Part shown: positions 48,895 through 57,129 of the stretch, in pieces | How positions within the stretch are numbered: position 1 is the first letter of the stretch | Layout of the letters: each line of letters opens with the position of its first letter | The notes under the pieces: generated by a model | What the model was told of the DNA's origin: nothing | Seen by the model: only the letters and a program-made list of their open reading frames with translations | Databases searched by the model: none | Position numbers and translations under genes: made by a program | Source of the DNA: Planctomycetota bacterium | Lineage (GTDB): Bacteria; Planctomycetota; UBA8742; UBA2392 | DNA length: 64,000 nucleotides | Direction of reading: 5' to 3' | NCBI GenBank assembly: GCA_016722065.1 | Contig: JADKGX010000001.1 | Location: 992,001-1,056,000, forward strand

Positions 48895-51183
48895 CTAGAA
48901 CCCTGCCACGGCTTCTATTGCTTGTTTGATCCAGGCTGGTTGGGGCAGGATTGCGGCTTCCAGCACTGTTGAAAACGGTACCGGGCTGAAGCGGGCGCCT
49001 ACTCTTTCTATGGGCGCGTCCAGATGCTTAAAGGCTTTCTTGGCAATCAGGGCGGCTAGCTCGCCGCCGAAGCCGCCGAACTCGGAGCCTTCGTGGGCTA
49101 TCACTACCCGGCCGGTTTTCTTGACCCACTCTAGAATCGTCTCTTCGTCCAGGGGCACGATGCTGCGCAGGTCGACCACGGCCACGGAAATGCCCCGTGC
49201 CGTGTTGCCTGTGCCCTGTGCCGGGTCAACCGCACCGCCTTCGTGCGGGTGGCTGCCGCCGCCGTCGCTGCTGCGGTGGTCGCCGGTGTCGGCGGCGCGC
49301 ACCATTTCGGGGGCGCGGCGGTCTTCACCGGCAGGATTGCCGGTGCCACCTGTCGAAACGCGCCTGTCGTTACTTTCGACTCTCGACCCTTGACCCTCGA
49401 CGCCCTTCGACAGTTCTTCTGCGGCTTTCAACGCCATGTGAATGGCGTTGCCATAGCTGAACACGACTACGTCGGTGCCTTCGCGGCGCACCCTGGCCTT
49501 GCCAAACGGAACATGAAACTCCTGCGGAATGTGCGCGCGGGTACGCGGGTCGTTGTACAGCCCCTTGGGTTCCATGAACAACGTGGGGCCGCGCGATTTC
49601 ATGGCCGTTCGCATCAAGCCATAGGCGTCATCGGCAAAGGCCGGGTACACAATGCGCACGCCTGGAATATTGGCCAGGCTGCCTTCAATCGTCTGGCTGT
49701 GGTACAGGCCGCCGCCAATGTAGCCGCCGCTGGCCAGGCGAATCACCACGTTGGGCGTAAACTGGCCGCGCGTGCGATAGTAATCGTGGCTGCATTCGAC
49801 GTACTGGTCCATGGCGGGCCAGAAGTAATCGGCAAACTCTGCGCCTTCCACCACCACGCGAATCTTGGGGCTGTAGCGGCTGAAGCCGTTGGCCGCGCCC
49901 ATGATCCAGTTTTCGGCAATCGGCGCGTTGAACACGCGCTCATGCCCGAACTCCTTCTGCATGCCCTTGGTGACCAGGAAAATGCCTTCTTTTTCCTTGT
50001 TGGCGATGTCCTGGCCCCACAGGTAGGTATCGGGGTTATCCCGGAACTCGCGTCGCAAGGCCGCGTTGATGCCCTGGCGCAGGGTCAAACCCATGCCCTT
50101 CTTGGCCTCAAAGTGTTCCACGAACTGCTTGTCCTGCGGGTCAGGCACGCCGTTGCCTTCCACCGCATAGACCGGCGGAAACACGAACTCGAGCGCGGTT
50201 TTGGGGTCGGGCTTGGCTGCTTGCTCGCCGTAGCTTCGGGCTTCATTGAACTCGGACGTGGCGTCGGCCTCGATTTCTGACAGGCGGGCCTCGGTGATGC
50301 CGGCTTCGTCAATCAACCACTTGCGAAAGATCGGCAGCGGGTCGTGGGCCTTGGCCTCGGCCAGTTCTGTTTCGTCGCGGTACAGAATGTGGTTGTCGCT
50401 GTTGCTGTGGCTGCCAATGCGCGCGCACCAGGCGTACACGATGGCGCAGCCGTCGCCCTTGGCGGCGTATTGCGTGGCTTCGTGCATGGCTTTGAAGCAG
50501 GCCATCACGTCGCGGCCGTCAATACGCCAGATTTTGGCGCCCGCCAGGCCGGCAAAGTTATCGGCCAGGCATTCGTTGGCGGATTGGTCGCGCTTGGGCA
50601 CGCTGATGCCGTAGCCGTTGTCCTGGATCACGGTCACCACGGGCAGGCGGTCCTTGCTGATGGCGTTGAGGGCTTCATACACATAGCCCTCGCTGGTGCT
50701 GGATTCGCCAAAGCTGCAATAGACCACGCTGTCGGCGCCGTACTTCTTGACCGCCAGGCCCAACCCCGCCGCATGCTGGATGTGATTGCTTACGCAACTG
50801 CTGACGTTGTGAATGTTGATGGCGGGCTTGGCAAAGTGGTTGCTCATGTGCCGGCCGCCGCTGGCAACGTCTTCGTCGCGGCTGAGGCCATTGAGAATGG
50901 CTTCCTTGGCCGTAATGCCGGCCGCCAGCGCAGTGGTCAAATCGCGGTAATACGGAAACAGGTGATCCTGGCCGGGTCTAAACGTAGCGCCCAGCGCAAG
51001 CTGGATGGCGTCGTGGCCGGCGTTGGGGGCGTGATAGGACCAGCCCATGGCCTTGCGCAGAAAGTTGGGAGCTTCGTTGTCGATCAACCTGCCCAGAAAC
51101 AGCGTACGCCAGGCTTTTTCATGGCCGGGATAGTTCGGGGGCAGGTCAAGTTCTTTGCGCGGGGCGGGCTTGGTGCGGGCCAT
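48895..51183 (-). CDS. fused alpha-beta E1 of a 2-oxoacid dehydrogenase complex, with a 70-residue insertion
   Basis: A 762-residue ThDP enzyme in which E1-alpha (about 1-350) and E1-beta (about 360-762) are one chain, as in many branched-chain 2-oxoacid (2-oxoisovalerate) dehydrogenases. The ThDP motif runs SFGESSTSEGYVYEALN to VIQDNGYGIS (157-193). Beta-part motifs are LTLRQGINAALRREF, FNAPIAENWIMGAANGFSRY and, after the insertion, ISVAVVDLRSIVPLDEETI. Residues 594-663, between ALKAAEELSK and GISVAVVDL, are a Gly/Arg/Asp-rich insertion of 70 codons (49195-49404) bounded by heptad repeat arrays; without it the protein would have about the normal 690 residues. GAGA before the ATG at 51183. 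No E2 or E3 gene nearby. Confidence 0.9.
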   Translation of the reverse strand: MARTKPAPRKELDLPPNYPGHEKAWRTLFLGRLIDNEAPNFLRKAMGWSYHAPNAGHDAIQLALGATFRPGQDHLFPYYRDLTTALAAGITAKEAILNGLSRDEDVASGGRHMSNHFAKPAINIHNVSSCVSNHIQHAAGLGLAVKKYGADSVVYCSFGESSTSEGYVYEALNAISKDRLPVVTVIQDNGYGISVPKRDQSANECLADNFAGLAGAKIWRIDGRDVMACFKAMHEATQYAAKGDGCAIVYAWCARIGSHSNSDNHILYRDETELAEAKAHDPLPIFRKWLIDEAGITEARLSEIEADATSEFNEARSYGEQAAKPDPKTALEFVFPPVYAVEGNGVPDPQDKQFVEHFEAKKGMGLTLRQGINAALRREFRDNPDTYLWGQDIANKEKEGIFLVTKGMQKEFGHERVFNAPIAENWIMGAANGFSRYSPKIRVVVEGAEFADYFWPAMDQYVECSHDYYRTRGQFTPNVVIRLASGGYIGGGLYHSQTIEGSLANIPGVRIVYPAFADDAYGLMRTAMKSRGPTLFMEPKGLYNDPRTRAHIPQEFHVPFGKARVRREGTDVVVFSYGNAIHMALKAAEELSKGVEGQGSRVESNDRRVSTGGTGNPAGEDRRAPEMVRAADTGDHRSSDGGGSHPHEGGAVDPAQGTGNTARGISVAVVDLRSIVPLDEETILEWVKKTGRVVIAHEGSEFGGFGGELAALIAKKAFKHLDAPIERVGARFSPVPFSTVLEAAILPQPAWIKQAIEAVAGF
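49191..49411. repeat. heptad-array insertion inside the fused E1 gene
   Basis: The array at 49191-49225 (TGCCCCG, TGCCGTG, TTGCCTG, TGCCCTG, TGCCGGG) and the array at 49374-49411 (TTTCGAC, TCTCGAC, CCTTGAC, CCTCGAC, then GCC and CTTCGAC) bound an interior that also holds the hairpin CACCGGCA-GGAT-TGCCGGTG at 49326-49345. The inserted codons are 49195-49404 (210 bp). The two arrays are not inverted copies of each other; each resembles its own host junction (CTGTCGAAG on one side, GGCATT on the other). Confidence 0.7.
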
Positions 51184-51295
51184 TGTGGTCTCATGATCTG
51201 TGAATCACCGCCCGTGCATAAGCGCCGGGCGGATTTATGTTTGTATCAAAATCAGCGCCGTCAAGCGACCATGGGGCGCATGCGCCGACCGGGCT

Positions 51296-53416
51296 TCAGA
51301 TCTGGTCGAGGTCGATTTCCATTTCGGTCTCGTCTTCTGAAGTGGGCTTGGGCGGGCTCTTGGATTGTGGCAGGGCGTCCTGGCGCTGGCGGATCTTTTC
51401 GTTGACCTGCTTGGCGGTCTCAGCCAGCGTGCGCACGGCTGTGCCGCCGGCCTTCTTGGTAAGCAAGGCCCTGGCTTGCTCGTGATCGGGCTCGTACTCA
51501 ATCAGCAATCTTGCGTGCAGGGCACCGGCGGCGTCTTCGCCGGTGGCAAAGCAATCTTCGGCCAGTGTCAGGCGCGCGGCGTGAAAACGCGGGTCTTCCC
51601 GCAGGGCGTGCACCAGCAGCATGCGGCCCTGCTTGCGCTGGCCAATGCCCAGCAGCAACTCGCCCATGGCATAGGCCAGCACGGGGTCGCGGGCGTCAAT
51701 CTTGCGCGCGTTGTGATATTCCACCAGCGCGCCGGCGGCGTCGTCCTGCAACCAGCGCGCATCGCCCAGGTGACGGCGTGCCCAGAAGCAATCGGGCCAG
51801 CGCTTGAGTGCGGCCTTGCACAGTTGTTCGACCTTCTTGAAATCTCGCTGTTGCAGGGCGATTTCGGCCCGCACGCGCATGGGCGCCTGTTTTTCGGGGG
51901 CGTTGTTACACAGTTCGTCGGCGGCTTTGGCGGCAGGTTCGAGCTTTCCCTCGCCGGTCTGGCGCAGCAGGTCGACAAACCCGCGCATCAGGCGCTCGTC
52001 ATCGCCGCTGATGCCGGGCAGGTGCTTCTTGCGCTGGGCCGCAGCAATGGCGATGCACAGGCCGTCGTCGTGGCGCCAGGCGGCCTCAAACTCGGCGTAG
52101 GGAATCTCGACGGGCTGCAAAAAGCGCGGGTCCTGGGCGATGATCAACTGGCCCGGCTCGTCGTAGCCGATCACGGCCAGTGCGTGGCCCGACATGCCAT
52201 AGTATTCGGTCGTAACGACGGGGATGTTGCTGTCGATACAGCGGCGCAGCGTGTCGATAGACCCGAAAAACGCGCGCCAGGCGATACCTTCCACACCGGC
52301 CAGGTAATCAAACATGTCCGGCCAGCGCGTGCCGTGGCCGCGAAACACGCGGGCGGCAACTTCTTCCTGGCTGACGGGCTTGCCGACAAACGTCAGCACA
52401 TTGGCCAGCGTGTTGGGCGCGCAGTAGGCGCGCTTTTGCAGCTTGCGCGGAAAATCCGACAGCCGGGCCGCCTTGCCTTTGTTGCGGGCCTCCAGGGCCT
52501 TGATGCGCGCCAGCGCGCCCGGCTTGAACTCCGTGCGCGGGTGCTGCTGCAGCAGGTCGCGAAACGCCAGCAGCGCGCCTTCTGCGCGGCCTGCGTGATA
52601 CAAACTGACGCCGAGTTGAAAGCGCGAAGCTGCGGCGCTGTCGCAATCGGGGCTTACTTCCAGGGCGCGCTTGAGAAACGCAGCGGCTTCCTTGAACTGG
52701 CCCCTGGCCTCGTACATTTCGGACATCAGCTCATAGAACATCACGTTTTCAGGTGATTGCTCAATGCCGTAGGCCAGCACTTCCAGCGCCGGGTCCAACT
52801 TGCCCTGGATGAACAGGGCGTTACTGAGGCGAAAGAAAGCGTCCTCGCAGGTGGCATCCACTTGCAGGCCCTTGGCCAATTGGACTTCGGCTTCCGGGTA
52901 GGCGCCGATGCGCATCAGGCGAAAGCCTTCATCGGCCAGCAACTGGGCGCTGATCAACCCGAAGCTGGCGGCCTTTTCCAGGGCGTCCTGGCTGCTTTTG
53001 TTCAGGCCCAGCGCCGAGTACGCCACGCTGAGCGCCCCGCCGGCATGCACGCGGTAGGGCACAAGTTCGTCTTGGTCTTGCAGCACGGCGTCCAGCACGC
53101 GCACGGAATCTTCCAGCCGGTTGCTGTCCAGCAGCGCGCGGCCCAGCAGAAAGCGCGCTTCCACATGGCAATCTTCCTGGCGGCAGGCCATGCGCAGCAC
53201 ACGGCAGGCCTCCTTCAGGCAGCGCTGGCGCCAGGCCACGTGGCCCGTCAAGGTCAGGAACTCGTGTTCAAAGGCCAGGATCGGCCACTGGCGCACGCCC
53301 TTGGCCAGCGTGTTGCGGGCGGCACGGAAGGCGCGGTTGTTAATGTGCTCGCGCGCGCGGGCAAGGCAGACCTTGCGGCTGGAAAAAGATTCAGCGGTGA
53401 CGTCCCCGGCAGCCAT
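51296..53416 (-). CDS. TPR protein with an embedded C39-like peptidase domain
   Basis: A 706-residue protein. The first ~310 residues are helical TPR-type repeats (ARFLLGRALLDSNRLEDSV, FFRLSNALFIQGKLDPALEV, EMYEARGQFKEAAAFLKRAL). A C39-like papain-fold domain follows, with QKRAYCAPNTLANVL (Gln327, Cys332), SGHALAVIGYDE (His411) and IIAQDPRF (Asp429). More TPR-like repeats come next (ARRHLGDARWLQDDAAGALV) and an acidic C-terminal tail (EDETEMEIDLDQI). No signal peptide or membrane segment, so it is unlike the ABC-bacteriocin C39 peptidases. ATG at 53416 preferred over GTG 53464. Possibly a protein-processing or cysteine-protease scaffold; the substrate is unknown. Confidence 0.8.
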   Translation of the reverse strand: MAAGDVTAESFSSRKVCLARAREHINNRAFRAARNTLAKGVRQWPILAFEHEFLTLTGHVAWRQRCLKEACRVLRMACRQEDCHVEARFLLGRALLDSNRLEDSVRVLDAVLQDQDELVPYRVHAGGALSVAYSALGLNKSSQDALEKAASFGLISAQLLADEGFRLMRIGAYPEAEVQLAKGLQVDATCEDAFFRLSNALFIQGKLDPALEVLAYGIEQSPENVMFYELMSEMYEARGQFKEAAAFLKRALEVSPDCDSAAASRFQLGVSLYHAGRAEGALLAFRDLLQQHPRTEFKPGALARIKALEARNKGKAARLSDFPRKLQKRAYCAPNTLANVLTFVGKPVSQEEVAARVFRGHGTRWPDMFDYLAGVEGIAWRAFFGSIDTLRRCIDSNIPVVTTEYYGMSGHALAVIGYDEPGQLIIAQDPRFLQPVEIPYAEFEAAWRHDDGLCIAIAAAQRKKHLPGISGDDERLMRGFVDLLRQTGEGKLEPAAKAADELCNNAPEKQAPMRVRAEIALQQRDFKKVEQLCKAALKRWPDCFWARRHLGDARWLQDDAAGALVEYHNARKIDARDPVLAYAMGELLLGIGQRKQGRMLLVHALREDPRFHAARLTLAEDCFATGEDAAGALHARLLIEYEPDHEQARALLTKKAGGTAVRTLAETAKQVNEKIRQRQDALPQSKSPPKPTSEDETEMEIDLDQI

Positions 53417-53558
53417 GAAATTCCAAGATCCGCGGGCGAGAACAAGCGCCCGAATGCCAGTCACGGTCCAAAGTCCACAGCAACAGCGCGCGTCGCGATC
53501 CGCTGCGTTGTGTGCCAGCGGAACGTTGATTCTAGGCTAGCGCAGGCAGGCCGCGCAA

Positions 53559-54494
53559 CTATGCCAGCCGGCGAGTCACGACATTGCCCGGGCGCAGGCC
53601 GGCGTCGGTGATTTTCTTGACGGCTGCGGCCAGTGCCGGGTCCTCACCACGCAGCACTCCCTCCGGCGGTGCGCTGCCATCAGCCTTGGTGATCTTGCCG
53701 TTGATGCGCCGCACGAAGTAATTGGCAGCCGTGAACATGCGCTCGAGTGTCTTTGCGGGCTGGGCCACTTTGACGGGCTGAAACGTGAAGTGAACCTTGC
53801 TGACCGGGCCCTTGGCGCTGGCAGCCAGCTTGGTTGGTTCGCCATGCACTGTAAAGGTGGGCTCGTCACCTACGCTGCCAAACCAGCCAAAGGTGTCGCC
53901 GCGGCGCTTCATGCCAAGGCACAGCGCGCAATCAATCACGGCTGCAGCGTCAAAGCTGCCCGCCACGACCAGCGAGTATGTATCTGCAAATTTGCCCTTC
54001 AGGGCGGCCAGTGCCGCGCTGCGCTGTGCGGCCTGTGCGGCGGTTTCCTTCATGGGCTGCTTGGTACGCTTGAGCAACTTGGCAATGCGGCCGGCAACCA
54101 TTTCAAACATGCCCAGGTCGTCCTCGGCCAGAGGCTGGCCACTGGGTGGAAACAGTTCCTGGGCCACCAGCAACTGCACGGGTTCCGGGTGCATGGCTTC
54201 TACTTCAAGCCACAGGTCGGCATCCGTGGCGCGGCCAAACAGGTGCACGTCGGCCAGGCTTTGAAACAGCGATGCGCCAAGAAGCTCGCCCAGTGTTTGT
54301 GGCGGTGTGGCAGGCGTGCCATTGGAAATCTGCATGCTGAAGTAGGCGCCGGCCAGGAACTCTTTGTCCTGGGGCAGCTCGCGAATCGCCGGCAGCAGGT
54401 GTGCCTGCTCCTGGCTTGCGGTTTCTTCGCTTGCGAAATCGCCCATCAAGTCCGGTTGCAGCTCCGGGCCGTCAGGTGTCAGTTCGTTGCTCAT
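53559..54494 (-). CDS. hypothetical protein (possible ZipA-C-like fold)
   Basis: A 311-residue soluble protein. It contains FGRATDADLWLEVEAMHPEP in the first half and, in the second, VIDCALCLGMKRRGDTFGWF and TFTVHGEPTKLAASAKGP, with a weak likeness to the C-terminal domain of ZipA-type proteins that I would not rely on. A Lys/Arg-rich C-terminal end (ANYFVRRINGKITKADG). GGGGAAC before the ATG at 54494. It precedes the C39/TPR gene on the same strand (142 bases) and could be cotranscribed with it. Not recognised with confidence. Confidence 0.65.
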   Translation of the reverse strand: MSNELTPDGPELQPDLMGDFASEETASQEQAHLLPAIRELPQDKEFLAGAYFSMQISNGTPATPPQTLGELLGASLFQSLADVHLFGRATDADLWLEVEAMHPEPVQLLVAQELFPPSGQPLAEDDLGMFEMVAGRIAKLLKRTKQPMKETAAQAAQRSAALAALKGKFADTYSLVVAGSFDAAAVIDCALCLGMKRRGDTFGWFGSVGDEPTFTVHGEPTKLAASAKGPVSKVHFTFQPVKVAQPAKTLERMFTAANYFVRRINGKITKADGSAPPEGVLRGEDPALAAAVKKITDAGLRPGNVVTRRLA

Positions 54495-54596
54495 CGTTCC
54501 CCACTTGCGAAACGCTTCTTAAGCCGCCGAAGATAGCAACGTGCGGATCGACAGTCAGTTCCCTTTGGCGGGAATGGAAAAGCTGTTGCCTGCCCC

Positions 54597-54610
54597 GGGG
54601 CGATCGCCCC
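54597..54610. repeat. GGGGCGATCGCCCC palindrome
   Basis: A perfect 14-base palindrome in the 144-base gap between the SGNH gene and the hypothetical gene at 53559-54494. It contains GCGATCGC, but one copy gives no evidence of a HIP1-type genome-wide motif. Confidence 0.4.
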
Positions 54611-54638
54611 CGCCCATCCATGCGACACAACGCCCGCG

Positions 54639-55718
54639 CTAGGGCGCTTCCTTCAAGGCGGGCAGCGGATGTTGTCGGCGCTGTTCAATCACTGCCGCAA
54701 TCTCGGCCCCGAAAATCGCTGCGCCGCGCGAATCCAGGTGCGATCCGTCATAGCAGCGCAGCCCTGCCAGCACAGGGTTGTCGGCCCAATGCAGGCAACG
54801 GCCCGGCAAGGCCAGCGCCAGCTTGTCCCAGGTTGCGGCCCGGGCGAAACGCGATTGCTCCACCTCTGCAACCGCCAGATCCGATGGCATGCGCACGAAA
54901 ATCACATGGCCGCCGCGGTTTTCCAGTATTTGCACCAGTTCAGCCACGGAACGCAGCAGCGCATTGAGCGTCTGGGCATCGGGCATTGAACCGGGCTTGA
55001 GAAACTGGTGCGACTCGCTTTCGGCCAGGGCTATGCGGTCGGCAGGCGCCAGGTCGCCGACAGTAACTTCGTACCAGCGGTCGTCATGCAGACGGCCAGA
55101 AATCGGCAGTGCTTCGCCAGACCGGGCGGCGCCAGCCAGTGCGCCGGTGGCTGCTTGCAGCGGGCTGTGGCCCGATGCCGAACGAACATGCTGGCGCCAA
55201 ATGGTCGCCGCTGCGGCCTCGGTGTCGGCGTACAGCGCCGGCTGTTCCAGTTGCGCCAGCACGGCATCTACGTGCGAAGGCGCGCCGCCAAAAAAGTGTG
55301 TGGGCAGAACTTCCACCACCACCGTGCCGGCAAAGCCGTCGACTTCCACCATGCGACGCAACACCGGCAAGCCCGAACTGAAGGGCGTGCCCAGGTTCGC
55401 CACACGCGCGGGCCCAATGCCCAGGGCGGTCGCCACCTGTTGTGTGGATACTGCTTCCTGTATGCGCGAGCTGCCAACGAACACCACGTCGGCCTGGCCG
55501 CTTTGCACGCGTCGGTATTCGCGCAACCAGTGTTCGTTGGCGGGCGGTTCTTGCGCGGGGTCCACGCCATGGGCTGCCAGCAGTGCTTCCCAGCCGGCAA
55601 CCAGGGCAACCGCCACAAGGCACATCAGGGCCGCGCCACGCAGACCGGGCAGCTGGCGGGACCGCTGGGCCGCAGAAGCAGATGGCTCCGGGCTAGAACT
55701 GGAAGTAGATGAAGGCAT
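54639..55718 (-). CDS. SGNH-hydrolase-like membrane-anchored protein, partner of MBOAT
   Basis: A 359-residue protein with one N-terminal membrane anchor (ALMCLVAVALVAGWEALL) and a periplasmic SGNH-type domain: VVFVGSSRIQEAV carries the putative nucleophilic Ser, LGTPFSSGLPVLRRM follows, and the Asp-His pair is in CYDGSHLDSRGAAIF. Such proteins partner MBOAT acyltransferases (as AlgJ/AlgX with AlgI) to acylate polysaccharides. GGAGGGGG gives a very strong ribosome-binding site before the ATG at 55718. The start overlaps the end of the MBOAT gene by 26 bases, showing tight coupling. Confidence 0.82.
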   Translation of the reverse strand: MPSSTSSSSPEPSASAAQRSRQLPGLRGAALMCLVAVALVAGWEALLAAHGVDPAQEPPANEHWLREYRRVQSGQADVVFVGSSRIQEAVSTQQVATALGIGPARVANLGTPFSSGLPVLRRMVEVDGFAGTVVVEVLPTHFFGGAPSHVDAVLAQLEQPALYADTEAAAATIWRQHVRSASGHSPLQAATGALAGAARSGEALPISGRLHDDRWYEVTVGDLAPADRIALAESESHQFLKPGSMPDAQTLNALLRSVAELVQILENRGGHVIFVRMPSDLAVAEVEQSRFARAATWDKLALALPGRCLHWADNPVLAGLRCYDGSHLDSRGAAIFGAEIAAVIEQRRQHPLPALKEAP

Positions 55719-57117
55719 TGCCCCCTCCCCCGGATGTCAACACCAGCGCCAGCATGACACCTGCCACCGCTGCGGTTGCCAACCAACCCGCGCGCGCAGA
55801 CACGTCTTCCCATTTACGCTGGCGCATCAGGCCATGCACAAGCACCAGGGCCGCAATCGCCAGCGTTGAGGTCAAGGTCAGGCGGCGCGAAACCTCCGTT
55901 GTGAACAACGCCTGGCCCATGCCGAACATCGAGCGCAAAAAGCCCAGCGCCTGGCCCATGTCGCGTGCGCGAAAGAAGGCATAGCCCACACAGGCACCCT
56001 GAAACGTCAGCACAATCGCCACCGCCCGCGCCAGCCGCGACCGATGCAGCAGCCCGGAAAGCCATGCGATTTGAAAGCGTCGTTCCAGCGACAGATAGAC
56101 ACCGTTCAGCCCGCCCCAGGCCACGTAGGTCCAGTTTGCGCCATGCCACAGGCCCCCCAACAGCATGGTTAACGTCAGGTTCAGGTACGTGCGCAAGCGG
56201 CCTTTGCGATTGCCGCCCAAGGAGATGTAAAGGTAATCACGCAGCCAACTGGACAGGCTCATGTGCCAGCGGCGCCAGTGGTCTGTGAATCCGATCGAGC
56301 CAAAGGGCGCATGAAAGTTGTCGGGCAGCGTAAACCCCAGCGCCAGCGCCAGCCCGATGGCCATGTCGGAATAGCCACTGAAGTCGCAATAGACCTGCCC
56401 GGCAAAGGCCCACACCGAAAACCACGCGTCCAGAAAACTGGGGGCCGAGGGCAAAGAAAATCCCGCATTCACCGCCGGGGCAAAGATCTGGTCGGCCAGC
56501 CACACCTTCTTGAACAGGCCCAGCACAAACAGAATCGCCCCCCAGCCAATCTGGTTGCCGGTGGCCTGGCGCGGGGCTTTAAGCTGGGGCAGAAACTCGC
56601 TGGCACGCACAATCGGGCCAGCCACAAGCTGCGGAAAGAAGGTCACGAAAAGCGCAAAATCAAGCAGGTTGCGTTCCGGTTCCAGCTTTCTGCGATACAG
56701 GTCGATTGTGTAGCTGAGTGTTTGAAACGTGTAGAAGCTGATACCCACCGGCAACACGATGTTCCAGGGCATCAACTGCAGTTCCCAGCCCATGGCGTGG
56801 GCCGCGGCCAGAAAGTTCTCGCTGAAGAAATTGGCGTACTTGAACACCGCCAGCACGCCCAGGTTGCCCGCCAGGCTTGCCACCAGCAGGGCCTTGCGCC
56901 GCCCGGCCGCTTGTGTGCGGGCCAGCAGCAACCCCACGCCGTAATCCAGTGCCACGGAACCCAGCAACAGCGCTACAAAAGGCGGGTTCCAGGCCGCGTA
57001 GAACGCAATGCTGGCCGCCAGCAGGATCGCCTTGCGCGCAGTCCATGGCAAACCCGCACGGCAGGCCGCGAACACCAGCGCAAAGAAAAGCACAAACACA
57101 GGCGAAGTGAAAAGCAT
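55693..57117 (-). CDS. MBOAT O-acyltransferase (AlgI-like)
   Basis: A 474-residue polytopic membrane O-acyltransferase that carries acyl (usually acetyl) groups across the inner membrane to polysaccharide. Family signatures are VGISFYTFQTLSYTIDLYR, YCDFSGYSDMAIGLALALG, HWRRWHMSLSSWLRDYLYI and the catalytic His in LLGGLWHGANWTYVAWGG. About 10 membrane segments. It overlaps the SGNH gene and lies 12 bases after the GT4 gene, so the four minus-strand genes form one unit for synthesis and acylation of a surface polysaccharide. Confidence 0.93.
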   Translation of the reverse strand: MLFTSPVFVLFFALVFAACRAGLPWTARKAILLAASIAFYAAWNPPFVALLLGSVALDYGVGLLLARTQAAGRRKALLVASLAGNLGVLAVFKYANFFSENFLAAAHAMGWELQLMPWNIVLPVGISFYTFQTLSYTIDLYRRKLEPERNLLDFALFVTFFPQLVAGPIVRASEFLPQLKAPRQATGNQIGWGAILFVLGLFKKVWLADQIFAPAVNAGFSLPSAPSFLDAWFSVWAFAGQVYCDFSGYSDMAIGLALALGFTLPDNFHAPFGSIGFTDHWRRWHMSLSSWLRDYLYISLGGNRKGRLRTYLNLTLTMLLGGLWHGANWTYVAWGGLNGVYLSLERRFQIAWLSGLLHRSRLARAVAIVLTFQGACVGYAFFRARDMGQALGFLRSMFGMGQALFTTEVSRRLTLTSTLAIAALVLVHGLMRQRKWEDVSARAGWLATAAVAGVMLALVLTSGGGGNAFIYFQF

Positions 57118-57129
57118 CGGGTGCCCGAA

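Noticed and set aside
54597..54610. GCGATCGC palindrome as a cyanobacterial HIP1 signature
   Set aside because: I saw a single copy only, and the gene content does not suggest a cyanobacterium.
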